Shown here one piece after another: positions 53,581-62,645 of a DNA stretch of 64,000 bases. Location of the stretch: NCBI GenBank assembly GCA_937911865.1, contig CALDSK010000202.1, forward strand, positions 38,605-102,604, in the 5' to 3' direction. The position numbers and the translations under genes were made by a program. Under the pieces are notes generated by a model. The model did no database searches and was not told where the DNA came from. It saw only the letters and a list, made by a program, of their open reading frames with translations. The stretch is from an uncultured Synechococcus sp. (lineage in GTDB: Bacteria > Cyanobacteriota > Cyanobacteriia > Phormidesmidales > Phormidesmidaceae). Within the stretch, counting starts at the first letter, position 1, and each line of letters opens with the position of its first letter.

Positions 53581-53811
53581 ATGCTGAAAGCAAACATACT
53601 AAACGCAACCCCTGTAAAGATCGCTTACCGCGGCGCAGCCATGTCATCTCGGCACCGCTACACACCTACTCACAGCCACATTGAAACCGTAGAAACTAAC
53701 ATTGAATGCCAGTTCCTCGGCCAAAAGACAAAGCTGAGAGTCGCTAAATACGTCCCAACAGTGCAGGTTCCTCGCACATTAACGTATCGGGGCCGTAGCT
53801 ATCAGGCCTAA
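53581..53811 (+). CDS. DUF4278 small protein
   Basis: The protein has 76 aa and starts at the ATG at 53581 with GGAGA 6 bp upstream. It ends in the DUF4278 signature LTYRGRSYQ, found in many small cyanobacterial proteins of unknown function. An earlier, weaker copy of the motif, KIAYRGAAM, lies near residue 13. The middle is basic (SSRHRYTPTHSH, GQKTKLRVAKYVP). No membrane segment or signal peptide is present. It is followed by its own terminator, so it is monocistronic. Small size and strong translation signals suggest a stress- or light-responsive protein, but nothing in the sequence proves it. Confidence 0.82.
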   Translation: MLKANILNATPVKIAYRGAAMSSRHRYTPTHSHIETVETNIECQFLGQKTKLRVAKYVPTVQVPRTLTYRGRSYQA

Positions 53812-53859
53812 GCATCCAAAATCTTCTCAGCAGTAAAGTTAGACAGCTCCTAAGTTCAT

Positions 53860-53890
53860 AAGTCCTGGCAGTTTTGTCAGGACTTTTATT
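53860..53890 (+). terminator. rho-independent terminator
   Basis: The stem AAGTCCTG (53860-53867) pairs with CAGGACTT (53878-53885) around a 10-nt loop and is followed by TTATT. It lies about 50 bp after the DUF4278 stop. Confidence 0.75.
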
Positions 53891-53962
53891 GCAGCAAACA
53901 TTAAAACAAAAACTAGAGCAAACGTTAGAACAAAAATCAGTTGCTCAAAAATCAATCAAACA

Positions 53963-54652
53963 TCAATTAATCAAACCGATTCGACGCGCTTCAATCTCGA
54001 TTTGCACTCTTAAGTCTTTTTCAGGGTCGTCCCCGATTAACAACGTATCTTGTATCCGAATCCAGTAGTTGCGAATGGTGCGATCGCTAGTCCCCATCCG
54101 TTTAGCGATCGCCTTGTCGTTGAGTCCTTCATCAAAGCGCAGGCGCAGCAGCTCCATCCACTTAGAATGCAGCTCTGGGCGAGACTTGACTGACTGAGGC
54201 AAATACACTGACCCTCGCACCGCAAAGTTAATGTACTGAATCATCTCCTGCAAAGGCAGCGATTTATCCATCGCAGCAAAACCGCCTTCGTAAGCTTTAA
54301 TCGTCGCCTTCAGCCGAATCAGTGGATTAATATCTGTACTCAAAACCGCCACATTGGGCGCCCAGGGACTCGGAATTAATTGGCCCGTCAAAATCTGTTC
54401 AACCAGCTTCAGCCCTACATCCGGAGTTGCCTTCTGGCCAGCGACATCCGGAATGCTCAAATCCACCACCATCAGATCAGGGGGCTGCTGTTCAATTAAC
54501 TGCCTTGCCCCCTGGTAGTCTTGCGCTGTCCAGATCTCAGCCTCAGGATAGGCCCCCTTTAGAGCAGGCACAGTCCCCTGCAAGACGGCTTCATGGTCAT
54601 CGATGACTAAAAAGCGCTGGGCGCTGGAAGATTCGTCGGCCGACTCACGCAT
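53963..54652 (-). CDS. response regulator, REC + helix-turn-helix
   Basis: The protein has 229 aa from the ATG at 54652, chosen because AAGGAG lies 10 bp upstream; ATG 54661 and TTG 54691 are alternatives. Residues 12 to about 135 are a receiver domain (FLVIDDHEAV, phospho-acceptor Asp64 in LMVVDLSIPD, LSTD, and Lys in AAMDKSLPLQ). The receiver has an insert (DVAGQKATPDVGLK) after the aspartate. Residues of roughly 160-210 are a LuxR-like helix-turn-helix (GLNDKAIAKRMGTSDRTIRNYW). It is the last gene of the four-gene two-component cluster and most likely the output regulator for the soluble kinase just upstream. Confidence 0.87.
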   Translation of the reverse strand: MRESADESSSAQRFLVIDDHEAVLQGTVPALKGAYPEAEIWTAQDYQGARQLIEQQPPDLMVVDLSIPDVAGQKATPDVGLKLVEQILTGQLIPSPWAPNVAVLSTDINPLIRLKATIKAYEGGFAAMDKSLPLQEMIQYINFAVRGSVYLPQSVKSRPELHSKWMELLRLRFDEGLNDKAIAKRMGTSDRTIRNYWIRIQDTLLIGDDPEKDLRVQIEIEARRIGLIN

Positions 54653-54720
54653 AGAACGCATACTCCTTATCTCTCTCCTCCTGTAGTCCAAGCTGTAAGC
54701 GAGTCAGTTAGTCAATGCAG

Positions 54721-55599
54721 TTAGTCAATTAATTCGAGCTCTGAATCTTCTTGACACCCACCCGGCGGATTAATCGGCCAAACCAGCTCGCAAATGGTTC
54801 CCTGATCCGCATTGGGCCGGCGCTGAAATTTGCCGCACAGCTGCTGCGCCAGCGCCTTAGCCTGACGAGAGCCCTGGTGGCGCTCTTGATGGTCCACTTC
54901 GGGGCTTTCAGTCAGGCTCTGCAATAAGCTTTCAATCATGCCGGGGGTTTGGCCGTTATCGATAATTTGCAGCCAATAGCTGCCGGCCCGTTGCTCACAC
55001 AAGACGCTCAGCCGAGTGGTGCCCAGGGCGTGCTTGCCGACGTTGCACAGGGCCTCTTGCAAAAACAAACATACCCCCCGTTTGAGTTCGACGCTCAGCT
55101 GCGTATTTGCCAGGGCGCTAAAGTCGGGCATGACCTGAAACTGAAGCGTTTCATAGCCCGGAAAATCGCGCGCTAAGGTATGCTCAAACACCTGCTGAAG
55201 CAGTACGACTAGCGGTAAATCAAAATCCAGGGTAAGGCCGCTCTCTAAATACAGCGCTTCGTCCTGGGCGGAGAGTCGCATAGACTGATAGATGCCACGT
55301 AGCTCCTGGTTGATGGAGGCTAGCTGCGATCGCAAATCATCCTCTAAAGCCGGGACCCTATCCGCTCGAAGTAACACGGCCAGCGACTGCAAAGGACCAT
55401 TGTGCACGGCTTCATAGGTTTGCTCAATCGCTAACGCTCGCTGCTTTAGCATCTGCTGCGCCACCGCTTTTTCCAGGGCAGCATCGAAATTCTTCTGTAA
55501 ATCTAGTTTTTCGGCCTCTAGGGCACTGACCTGGGCAGTCAACGTCTCCACCAGCTGCAACAGCGCAGTCCGATCTAGCTGAGAAGTCGCAGGTGTCAT
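54721..55599 (-). CDS. soluble histidine kinase, HisKA_3-like
   Basis: The protein has 292 aa and no membrane segment or sensor domain. A coiled coil (20-60) leads into the phosphorylation motif YEAVHNGPLQSLAVLL with His66. The HxxGPLQ form is typical of cyanobacterial kinases related to the NarX/DesK group. A HATPase domain follows (N-box FLQEALCNVGKHA, G1 box IIDNGQTPG, a degenerate G2 region GSRQAKALAQQL). Its start overlaps the stop of the upstream REC/PAS gene by 4 bp (ATGA type) and the response regulator follows by about 70 bp. It lacks its own sensor, so it probably receives signals from the co-encoded REC/PAS protein. Confidence 0.85.
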   Translation of the reverse strand: MTPATSQLDRTALLQLVETLTAQVSALEAEKLDLQKNFDAALEKAVAQQMLKQRALAIEQTYEAVHNGPLQSLAVLLRADRVPALEDDLRSQLASINQELRGIYQSMRLSAQDEALYLESGLTLDFDLPLVVLLQQVFEHTLARDFPGYETLQFQVMPDFSALANTQLSVELKRGVCLFLQEALCNVGKHALGTTRLSVLCEQRAGSYWLQIIDNGQTPGMIESLLQSLTESPEVDHQERHQGSRQAKALAQQLCGKFQRRPNADQGTICELVWPINPPGGCQEDSELELID

Positions 55600-58343
55600 G
55601 CGCTGACCTCTTCGGCACTGCCTTTGGCACTGTCTTTGGCACTACCTTTTGCATTTTCTTCAGTGCTCTTTTGGGCACGCTCCTGGGCACGCTCCTGGGC
55701 ACGCTCCTGGGCCTGAGCAATCAGCGTGTCTACTTTACCAAGCAGTCTTGGCCAGTCAATCGGTTTAGTGTCGTATTCATCGCAGCCGGCTGCTAAGGCT
55801 TTGGCGCGATCGCTTGCCATCGCATGGGCCGTCAGCGCAATGACCGGAATCTGCCGGGTTTGGCTGTCCGCCTTTAGCCGCTGGGTCGCCTGCCAACCGT
55901 CCATCACAGGTAGGCTCATATCCATCAGCACAATATCTGGCCGCTCTTGTAGGGTCTTGTCGATACCTTCTTGGCCGTTAACGGCAATCACCACCTCGTA
56001 GCCCTGCTTACGCAGCCGCCTCACCAGCATATCCCGGTTCAATTCATTATCTTCTACAAGCAAAATCTTCGGCGGCCTCTGAACACCGCAATCAACAGTT
56101 TCTCCAAAGGCTTCATCCGTTAGCCCTCGCAGGGCTTCAGCCTCTTGCTGGATCTCCTTAAAGTAGTCACTTTGGGTAATCTCAGCAACGCTCTGCGCGC
56201 GCTTGGTCTGATCAATCTCAATTTTCAGCGCTTCTAGCTGACGTTTCAACGCGGCCTCATCTAGCTTTCGCTGAGTAATCTCTTCTACAACGCCTTCGTA
56301 GTAGGCAATCTGCCCATGCGCATCTTTTACCGTCCGAGCATTTTCTGAGAGCCAAATAATATCGCCGTTCTGTCGGTAGCCCTGATATTCAAACCCATGC
56401 ACTTCTCCCTGCTCACGCAACAGCCGCTGAAACCCTTCGCGATCAGCCGCTTCTACATAAATCTGAGTGCTGATGTGGGTGACTTCACTCAGCATGGCTT
56501 CAGCCGTGTCGTAACCATAGATTTCGGCCATTGCAGCATTCACACGTAAGAAGCTGCCCTCTGGCGTCGATTGATAGATGCCGGACTGAGCGTTTTCAAA
56601 AATGCTGCGATAGTTTTCTTCTGCTAATTTCAGCGCATGTTCTGCCTGCTTGCGATCGCTGATGTCGTACAGCACCGTCAGCACCGTCGCTTCGTCATCA
56701 AACGTCAGCGGCTGCATAGAAGCCGCTGCCCAAAACGGCGCTCCATCTGCCCGCTTACACTCAACCTCCTGACGATAGACGCTTCGTTCATCCGACAGCG
56801 CCGCCACTATCGACTGACGATCTTCTGGATGCCGATAAAAATCTAGCGTGGAGTGATTCAGCAAGTCTTCTACCGACAGGCCCAATGCGGGCTCAGCCGC
56901 CAAATTCGCATACAAAATCTGACCGTCGTCAATCCGAGAAATAAAGATAGGCACCGGCGTCGCACCGGCAATCAGCCGCTGGGCAATGTACATAGACTGC
57001 TGATCTTGCAGTCGCTTTTTCTCTAAGCAGGCTTTGATTTTGGCCTGTAGCAAAATCGGATTGAACGGTTTAGAAAGAAAATCTTCAGCCCCCATCTCAA
57101 CGCAGTGCACCACGCTGTGCAGTTCATCTAATGCCGAAATCATAATCACGGGCGTCCCTTTCCAGTCCGGATGCTGCTTAATTTGTCCCAGCACCTCCAA
57201 ACCGTTCATATCCGGCATAAAAATATCGAGTAGCACCAGATCATAGGCAGCGGCTTGCAGCGTCTCTAGTGCCTGTGCCCCGCTGTTAACTGAGACCACG
57301 CGATAGCCCTGCCGCTCTAGCTGTCGGGAAAGCAAATCGCAGTTCAGCTCGTTGTCATCTACCACCAATATGCTACCGCCCGTCACCTTGGTGGTAGAGG
57401 CCTGCACAGAACGAATTAGCTTGTTGGCAGTCTGGGCAAACAAATGACTGGCCGGACTATCCAACTGCAGCTGAGAGACAACAGATGCCTGCCCTGAGAG
57501 GGCCTGAAGCTGCTGCTGCGCCAAATTCACAATGTCATTAGTCATACTTAGCAGCAGTTGAGCCGCCGCATCAATCCGCTGCAAGTCCGACTGAAACTTA
57601 TCAGGTACATCTTCCAAAATCATCTCGCAGTAGCCCATCACCGTACTGAGCGGCGTCAGCAGCTCCAATCGTACGCGCGCGCTAAACGAGTTGATGTCTT
57701 GAGCGACCGGGTGGTCCTTTAATTGGGCCGGATTGAGAATAGCATCGGTAGACTTGAGCAGCTGAAGCCCGGCCTCGTATACCTTTCTCAGGTCCTGGTA
57801 CAGCTCTTGATACTGAGCCTCAGGGACTTCTTCTAGCAAAATCTCGCTGTAGCCGATGATGGCGTTAATCGGCGTGCATAGCTCATGGCGCAAATGGCGC
57901 AGCATTAGGCGCTCGATGTTCTCGTCCGTAGCAGATGGCAGCTCAGCCGAAGGGTCAAGCTTCGGCGTGGGCTCGTCGGGCAAAAAGGCTTCAATTTTTC
58001 CCACCAGTCGGGCAAAGTCAATTGGCTTAGTATCGTAACTGTCGCAGCCGACGGCTAGTGCTTTTTCGCGATCGCCTGACATCGCATGAGCCGTTAGGGC
58101 AATGACCGGAATATGCTTCACCTCATCATCGGCTTTCAGCTGCTGAGTTGCCTCCCAGCCGTCCATTACCGGCATGCTCATGTCCATCAAAATCACATCG
58201 GGCGTGACAGCCTTCGCTTTGAGCACAGCTTCCGTTCCGTTGCTTCCCGTCGTGACTTCGTAACCGTAACGCTGAAGCCTTCTGGTAAGCATGTCCCGGT
58301 TAATTTCGTTGTCTTCTAGCAGCAAAATCTTAGCTAGGGGCAT
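55596..58343 (-). CDS. multi-receiver/PAS signalling protein without kinase ATPase
   Basis: The protein has 915 aa. Order: receiver 1 (5-120, Asp54 in VILMDMSMPVMDG); a HisKA-like H-box ([17 protein letters not shown], His153); a second H-box-like segment in which the histidine is replaced by Leu226; receiver 2 (about 325-450, LVLLDIFMPDMNG); PAS 1 (about 465-580); PAS 2 with PAC (about 585-705); coiled coil; receiver 3 (about 755-875, IVLMDMSLPVMDG); and an Ala/Lys/Glu/Gln tail coded by 12-bp DNA repeats (AQERAQERAQERAQ). No HATPase domain is present, so it cannot phosphorylate itself. I infer a phosphorelay hub between the kinase at 58428 and the kinase/regulator pair downstream. Confidence 0.85.
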   Translation of the reverse strand: MPLAKILLLEDNEINRDMLTRRLQRYGYEVTTGSNGTEAVLKAKAVTPDVILMDMSMPVMDGWEATQQLKADDEVKHIPVIALTAHAMSGDREKALAVGCDSYDTKPIDFARLVGKIEAFLPDEPTPKLDPSAELPSATDENIERLMLRHLRHELCTPINAIIGYSEILLEEVPEAQYQELYQDLRKVYEAGLQLLKSTDAILNPAQLKDHPVAQDINSFSARVRLELLTPLSTVMGYCEMILEDVPDKFQSDLQRIDAAAQLLLSMTNDIVNLAQQQLQALSGQASVVSQLQLDSPASHLFAQTANKLIRSVQASTTKVTGGSILVVDDNELNCDLLSRQLERQGYRVVSVNSGAQALETLQAAAYDLVLLDIFMPDMNGLEVLGQIKQHPDWKGTPVIMISALDELHSVVHCVEMGAEDFLSKPFNPILLQAKIKACLEKKRLQDQQSMYIAQRLIAGATPVPIFISRIDDGQILYANLAAEPALGLSVEDLLNHSTLDFYRHPEDRQSIVAALSDERSVYRQEVECKRADGAPFWAAASMQPLTFDDEATVLTVLYDISDRKQAEHALKLAEENYRSIFENAQSGIYQSTPEGSFLRVNAAMAEIYGYDTAEAMLSEVTHISTQIYVEAADREGFQRLLREQGEVHGFEYQGYRQNGDIIWLSENARTVKDAHGQIAYYEGVVEEITQRKLDEAALKRQLEALKIEIDQTKRAQSVAEITQSDYFKEIQQEAEALRGLTDEAFGETVDCGVQRPPKILLVEDNELNRDMLVRRLRKQGYEVVIAVNGQEGIDKTLQERPDIVLMDMSLPVMDGWQATQRLKADSQTRQIPVIALTAHAMASDRAKALAAGCDEYDTKPIDWPRLLGKVDTLIAQAQERAQERAQERAQKSTEENAKGSAKDSAKGSAEEVSA

Positions 58344-58427
58344 GTGCTTTAACGGCCTTTAACGGGGGTTTTCAAAGGGAGCTGTCAATCTGGGCATTCA
58401 CTGGTTGGACGTTCAGTGGTTGGGCAT

Positions 58428-61148
58428 TTACGAAGAGTGGGTAGGCCCTTCACTACGATGTACGCTCACCAGCGATTGAATCTCGTCTATCAGCATCTGA
58501 CGGCTGTAGTCGCCTTTGTGATAGATCTGGCCAATCCGCCCGTGCAAGCGCTGTCGATCTTCCGCCGTCAGGTCTTTAGCAGTCAGCACAATCACCGGAA
58601 TCGCTTTCCACTCAGGCCGGGCGCTCAGCCGCTGCAAAAACTCGAACCCGTCCATTTCTGGCATCATCAAATCGAGCAAAATAACGTTGGGCCGCTGCTG
58701 CTCTAGCCTTTTCAGCGCCTGTAAGCCATTTTCTGCTTCTATCACCTGCCAGTTTGCAGCCTGCAGCTGACGGCGCGTCATCTCCCGGTTGGCCGCATTG
58801 TCTTCGACCAGCATCACCCAGCTCGTTTCGGCAGGCACCGAGCGATACTTTCGCAAAACCGAAATCAAGTGATCAGAGCTGACAGGCTTCAGTAAATAAT
58901 CTGAGGCGCCCAGAGCATAGCCCGTGCCTTTGTCGTCAGTGATTGTCATCATGATGACAGGAATATGGGTGAGCTGAGGAGATAGTTTGAGCGATCGCAA
59001 TACAGACCAGCCGTCCATCTCCGGCATCATCACATCTAGCAAAATGGCATCGGGCAGCTCTTCTGCCGCCATCTGCAAGCCAATCTTACCGTTCGTTGCC
59101 GTCAGCACGCGGTAGCCCACCTGCATTAGCGCTCGGCTAGTCAAGTCTCTAACAGAATCACTGTCATCAATTACAAGCACCGTCATTTGCGCCGAGCGCG
59201 TTGAATCTGGTGGTGAGCTAGCACTAGCAGCAAGACTTGCAGCGTGCAATCGCCTCTCGCCATACGCCGTATCACCATGCGCCGTATCACCATACGCCGT
59301 ATCACCATGCGCTGTATTAGGCACACCGACCTCACTCAGCGCGCTCAACGCTTCAGGCTGCGAAGTCACAGGCTGCAAGCTACCCGAGAGCTGACGAACC
59401 TGACTAGGAATCCACAGTGTAAAGGTCGTGCCTTCTCCAATCCGGCTCTCACAGTGCACATCGCCGCCCATCATGCGACAAAACCGTCTCGTAATCACCA
59501 GCCCCAGCCCCGTTCCCCCATAGTTACGAGTCGTAGACCCATCTGCCTGCACAAAAGCCTGAAACAGCTTGGCCTGCTGCGCGGGTGTCATACCAATACC
59601 GGTATCACGCACCGCAAAAGTCACCCCAGGCTCGTCTAGGCCAATGGTGCCGTCGGGCGTATCTCCACTCGCGGTCTTCCAGTCGGGCAAAGTAGACTGT
59701 GAAGTAACGTCCAGAGTGATGGTGCCACGGTCTGTGAACTTCGCCGCATTGCTGAGCAGGTTCAACATCGACTGGCGTAGCTTGGTCACATCGGCATACA
59801 TCTCTCCGATATCTGCCGGACAGTTCACAACCAGCGTATTTTGCTGCTTGCTCATTAAGGGCTGAGCCGTCTCTACAACTTCTCTAACCAGCGTCTGCAC
59901 ATCAAAGCTTTCTAGATACAGATCCATCTTCCCGGCCTCAATCTTTGAGAGGTCGAGAATGTCGTTAATCAACGCCAGCAGGTGCTTACCCGCAGCGTGA
60001 ATCTTACCGACGTCTGAAAGCATTAACGCATCGGCCTTGCTCTGTAAATCTTCTTTCAACATTTCGCTGTAGCCGATAATGGCATTCAGCGGTGTCCTCA
60101 GCTCGTGGCTAACGTTAGCCAAAAATTGACTCTTAGACTGATTGGCCTGCTCGGCGTCTGTGCGTGCCTGCTGCGCCACCTGAGTACTCTCTGCTAGCTG
60201 AGCGGTTCTTTGAGCAACGGCCTTACTCAAGTTTTGCTCACGCAACGTCACCTCATGCGCCATGTTTTGAAACGCCCTCACCAGCTGCCCGGGCTCATCT
60301 GGCCGCTTAGCCATACGAGCAATCCCCGCTGACTCAAATACCTGCATTTGGTCGGGGTTGATGTCGCTCCCCTCACTCAGACCGCGGGCAATCGTCGTTA
60401 GCCGTCTAATAGGACTGATTACATTGCGACGCAGCAGCCAGTTAATCAAGATAACTGCGATCGCAAAAGTACTTACAAAAATACCAATAGACAAATTGCG
60501 GTACTGGTCACCCCGCAGAAACACTTCTCCAGCAGGAATATAAATCGTCTGCGCAGAGACCACTTCGCCCAACGACCAGCCAAACCCTTGCTCCCGGCCA
60601 AACGTAGCTAGCTGAGAGGGTGGCGCATCTTCCGGCCGACCGTGACAAACCAGACAGCTCTCCTTATCAACGCTCAGCGGACGCGCACTATAAAACAGCT
60701 TCTCACCATCCACATTCAAATAGCCCGACAGCACAGACAGCGACTCATCCGCCCGAAATTGTTCAACCAAACCAGCCTCAAACTCCGTCGCCAAATCTCT
60801 AGGGTTAGTTGGATTCAGCGTCGCCTCTTTATAAAAGAACTGCTCGTAGCCTGGATTATCTCGAAAAGTATCAAACACCTCACGCGCCGAGTAAGCGGGC
60901 ACCGTTTCAGAAATAAACTCAGGCTCAGTCTCTAGCTGATCTTCTAGCAACGGCTGTACGTGGTCGCTGGTATAGTCGCGCACAGCGTTCATCGTCTGCG
61001 TCAGCATCACCGCCTGAGCGACCACCTCTGTTTCAGCCTTTTGCTGCATGGCCCGAGACAGCAAAACACCGCTCAGCACAATCCCACTGACAAATACCAA
61101 CGTCAGAAAAAACGTAAACTTTTGGCCCAATTTCAGTTGTCTAAGCAT
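58428..61148 (-). CDS. hybrid histidine kinase with DUF3365 (c-heme CxxCH) sensor
   Basis: The protein has 906 aa. TM1 (11-31); periplasmic DUF3365/Tll0287-like sensor (about 40-215) containing CLVCH at 165-169, the covalent c-type heme motif, followed by [13 protein letters not shown]2 (219-240); HAMP (about 240-305); HisKA with His348 ([21 protein letters not shown]); HATPase (N-box [10 protein letters not shown]1 DTGIGM, G2 GGTGLGLVI); then two receivers ([12 protein letters not shown] and [12 protein letters not shown]). Between the ATPase and the first receiver is a 15-bp repeat coding [10 protein letters not shown]. It is probably a redox or gas sensor using heme, by family analogy. It is the first gene of the four-gene cluster; two hairpins lie in its leader. 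Confidence 0.88.
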   Translation of the reverse strand: MLRQLKLGQKFTFFLTLVFVSGIVLSGVLLSRAMQQKAETEVVAQAVMLTQTMNAVRDYTSDHVQPLLEDQLETEPEFISETVPAYSAREVFDTFRDNPGYEQFFYKEATLNPTNPRDLATEFEAGLVEQFRADESLSVLSGYLNVDGEKLFYSARPLSVDKESCLVCHGRPEDAPPSQLATFGREQGFGWSLGEVVSAQTIYIPAGEVFLRGDQYRNLSIGIFVSTFAIAVILINWLLRRNVISPIRRLTTIARGLSEGSDINPDQMQVFESAGIARMAKRPDEPGQLVRAFQNMAHEVTLREQNLSKAVAQRTAQLAESTQVAQQARTDAEQANQSKSQFLANVSHELRTPLNAIIGYSEMLKEDLQSKADALMLSDVGKIHAAGKHLLALINDILDLSKIEAGKMDLYLESFDVQTLVREVVETAQPLMSKQQNTLVVNCPADIGEMYADVTKLRQSMLNLLSNAAKFTDRGTITLDVTSQSTLPDWKTASGDTPDGTIGLDEPGVTFAVRDTGIGMTPAQQAKLFQAFVQADGSTTRNYGGTGLGLVITRRFCRMMGGDVHCESRIGEGTTFTLWIPSQVRQLSGSLQPVTSQPEALSALSEVGVPNTAHGDTAYGDTAHGDTAYGERRLHAASLAASASSPPDSTRSAQMTVLVIDDSDSVRDLTSRALMQVGYRVLTATNGKIGLQMAAEELPDAILLDVMMPEMDGWSVLRSLKLSPQLTHIPVIMMTITDDKGTGYALGASDYLLKPVSSDHLISVLRKYRSVPAETSWVMLVEDNAANREMTRRQLQAANWQVIEAENGLQALKRLEQQRPNVILLDLMMPEMDGFEFLQRLSARPEWKAIPVIVLTAKDLTAEDRQRLHGRIGQIYHKGDYSRQMLIDEIQSLVSVHRSEGPTHSS

Positions 61149-61176
61149 GGTAGAAACAAGGAGTTAGCTGTGAGCG

Positions 61177-61204
61177 CTTGAAGTTAAGCAAGGTTAACTT
61201 CAAG
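61177..61204 (-). promoter_or_regulatory. perfect 11-bp hairpin in kinase leader
   Basis: CTTGAAGTTAA-GCAAGG-TTAACTTCAAG is a perfect inverted repeat starting 29 bp upstream of the hybrid kinase ATG at 61148. It may be an operator or a 5' UTR stem that controls translation. Confidence 0.55.
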
Positions 61205-61216
61205 GGTGTTGAGCAG

Positions 61217-61243
61217 TTGAGTTTAAGTAAAAGATAAACTCAA
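61217..61243 (-). promoter_or_regulatory. perfect 9-bp hairpin in kinase leader
   Basis: TTGAGTTTA-AGTAAAAGA-TAAACTCAA is a second perfect inverted repeat, 12 bp beyond the first and upstream of the same kinase. The core GAGTTTA/AAGTTAA words of the two stems are related but not identical. Confidence 0.5.
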
Positions 61244-61572
61244 CAAAACGAATAATGGAATGAAGAAAGCGAACTTAAGCCAAGCGATCAAAAGTTAAGC
61301 CAAACACAAGCTTATCCAGCACGCCTACAAGGCTACAAACACAAGGCTACAGACATCATAATCGCCTGTAGTAAGCAACAGACAACCAACGTTACAAAAC
61401 CATCAAACCGGAAATTCAGCCGACTAAATCCTCACTCAATCCTGCCAGCGATGAATGTTAGTCAAGGTCCTGGGTTCGCAACCTTTACAAGCCAAATGAC
61501 CATACTCTTGCTTGCACATATGGCAACCGACAAAACAGCTGTCAGCTGGCTACGTGACCATTTCGTAACCAC

Positions 61573-61628
61573 AGAGCTGTCCAAATAGAGCTATCCAAAC
61601 AGAGCTGTCCGAATAGAGCTGCCCAAAT
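61573..61628. repeat. 14-bp tandem repeat, four copies
   Basis: AGAGCTGTCCAAAT, AGAGCTATCCAAAC, AGAGCTGTCCGAAT and AGAGCTGCCCAAAT follow one another without gaps. Confidence 0.92.
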
Positions 61629-62153
61629 AGCTCTACAGTCGATGAACTAAAAATATGCACTGCCCGCTGAACCCTTACCCACTTATGCATTAAAAAACTT
61701 AAGGGAGACCACAAATGCAGATACAGGTATAAACAGACAGTCGAGCCGCTCCACGTTGTGCTCAATTGCGTTATTGTCGCGGCCTTAGTTAAGGCCTTAA
61801 TTAATTATTACTCTTAAGAAAGCTCTGAAAGCTCACGCCTATCGGTGCTCATTCATAGGATTAGTTATACGCAGGCGTGGCGGCAGAGCAGAAGAATTTA
61901 TCAAGAATATTCGTGAATATTAGTCCTAATAAAACTTTTCGATGGGTGCCTTTTTAAACCTTCAGAGATTTCGATAGACTAGCGCCTTTAATCAAGCTCT
62001 AGACGCCTACTAAAGGCAATCAATCGTTTGCAGGTCTGATTGATGATGCCGAAGTATTTGATAACACCTTGAACACAAGCGAAGTAAACACCTCCCCTGT
62101 AGTCTCACTTTTCTAAGACACTCATATCTCTAGCACTCAGCTTCCCCCTACGA

Positions 62154-62185
62154 TCAGACAGCGCAATCTCACGTGCGCTGTCTGA
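62154..62185. promoter_or_regulatory. perfect 12-bp hairpin
   Basis: TCAGACAGCGCA, an 8-nt loop (ATCTCACG) and TGCGCTGTCTGA. No T-run follows on either strand, so it is not a normal terminator. It is about 460 bp upstream of the IgGFc/RTX gene. Confidence 0.55.
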
Positions 62186-62645
62186 GAATCGAGAACTTTA
62201 TATTTTCTTAAGCCCATGTCATATCTGATACAGTTTATCTTTCAAGGCAAAGAATATTCACGCAAAAATAAAGGTTTTTCATCACAATATTCTAGTTTTT
62301 ATACCAGTCGGCGATAAGTAAAAACACATAAAATATAGTCAAAAACCGTTCAAGATACAGAGAATTCTTCCGGGTTCTCTCAATAAGCTTGGTAGTATTT
62401 TCATAGATTTGAAGACGGAAGCTAAACACAATAAATAGGCGACTGAGTTACCTCATTTCAGGCTTTCTCCTCCAGCAGAAAATTCCGTTTTCAGGTTTTA
62501 ACGTCTGAAGTTTTACTTCTTTTTGGTGTATTTACCCACACTTATTTCAAGCGTTCTGGCGTGGCCTCAATGGCTCCAGCCCTGACGCGGATAAGTGGAG
62601 CTTAGCTGCGTTTGCCAGCCCCAGCGACCGCCTTAAAGAAAGATC

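Larger units (their letters stand above)
61149..62645. other. intergenic region, about 1.5 kb
   Basis: It lies between divergent kinase and IgGFc/RTX genes. It contains two perfect hairpins next to the kinase start (61177-61204 and 61217-61243), a 14-bp tandem repeat (61573-61628) and a perfect 12-bp hairpin (62154-62185). A short minus-strand open frame (61436-61549) encodes a Cys-rich segment (CHMC...CKGC) but has no good start. The longer minus-strand frame at 61550-61765 runs through the tandem repeat and is not convincing. Confidence 0.5.

Noticed and set aside
53307..53587. Plus-strand ORFs of 83 and 61 codons upstream of the DUF4278 gene
   Set aside because: They are low-complexity and repeat-derived (Lys/Asn/Gln/Thr), overlap each other in two frames, and run up to the DUF4278 start region.
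61550..61765. 71-codon minus-strand ORF
   Set aside because: Its C-terminal half is the translation of the 14-bp tandem repeat; no family pattern and no RBS.
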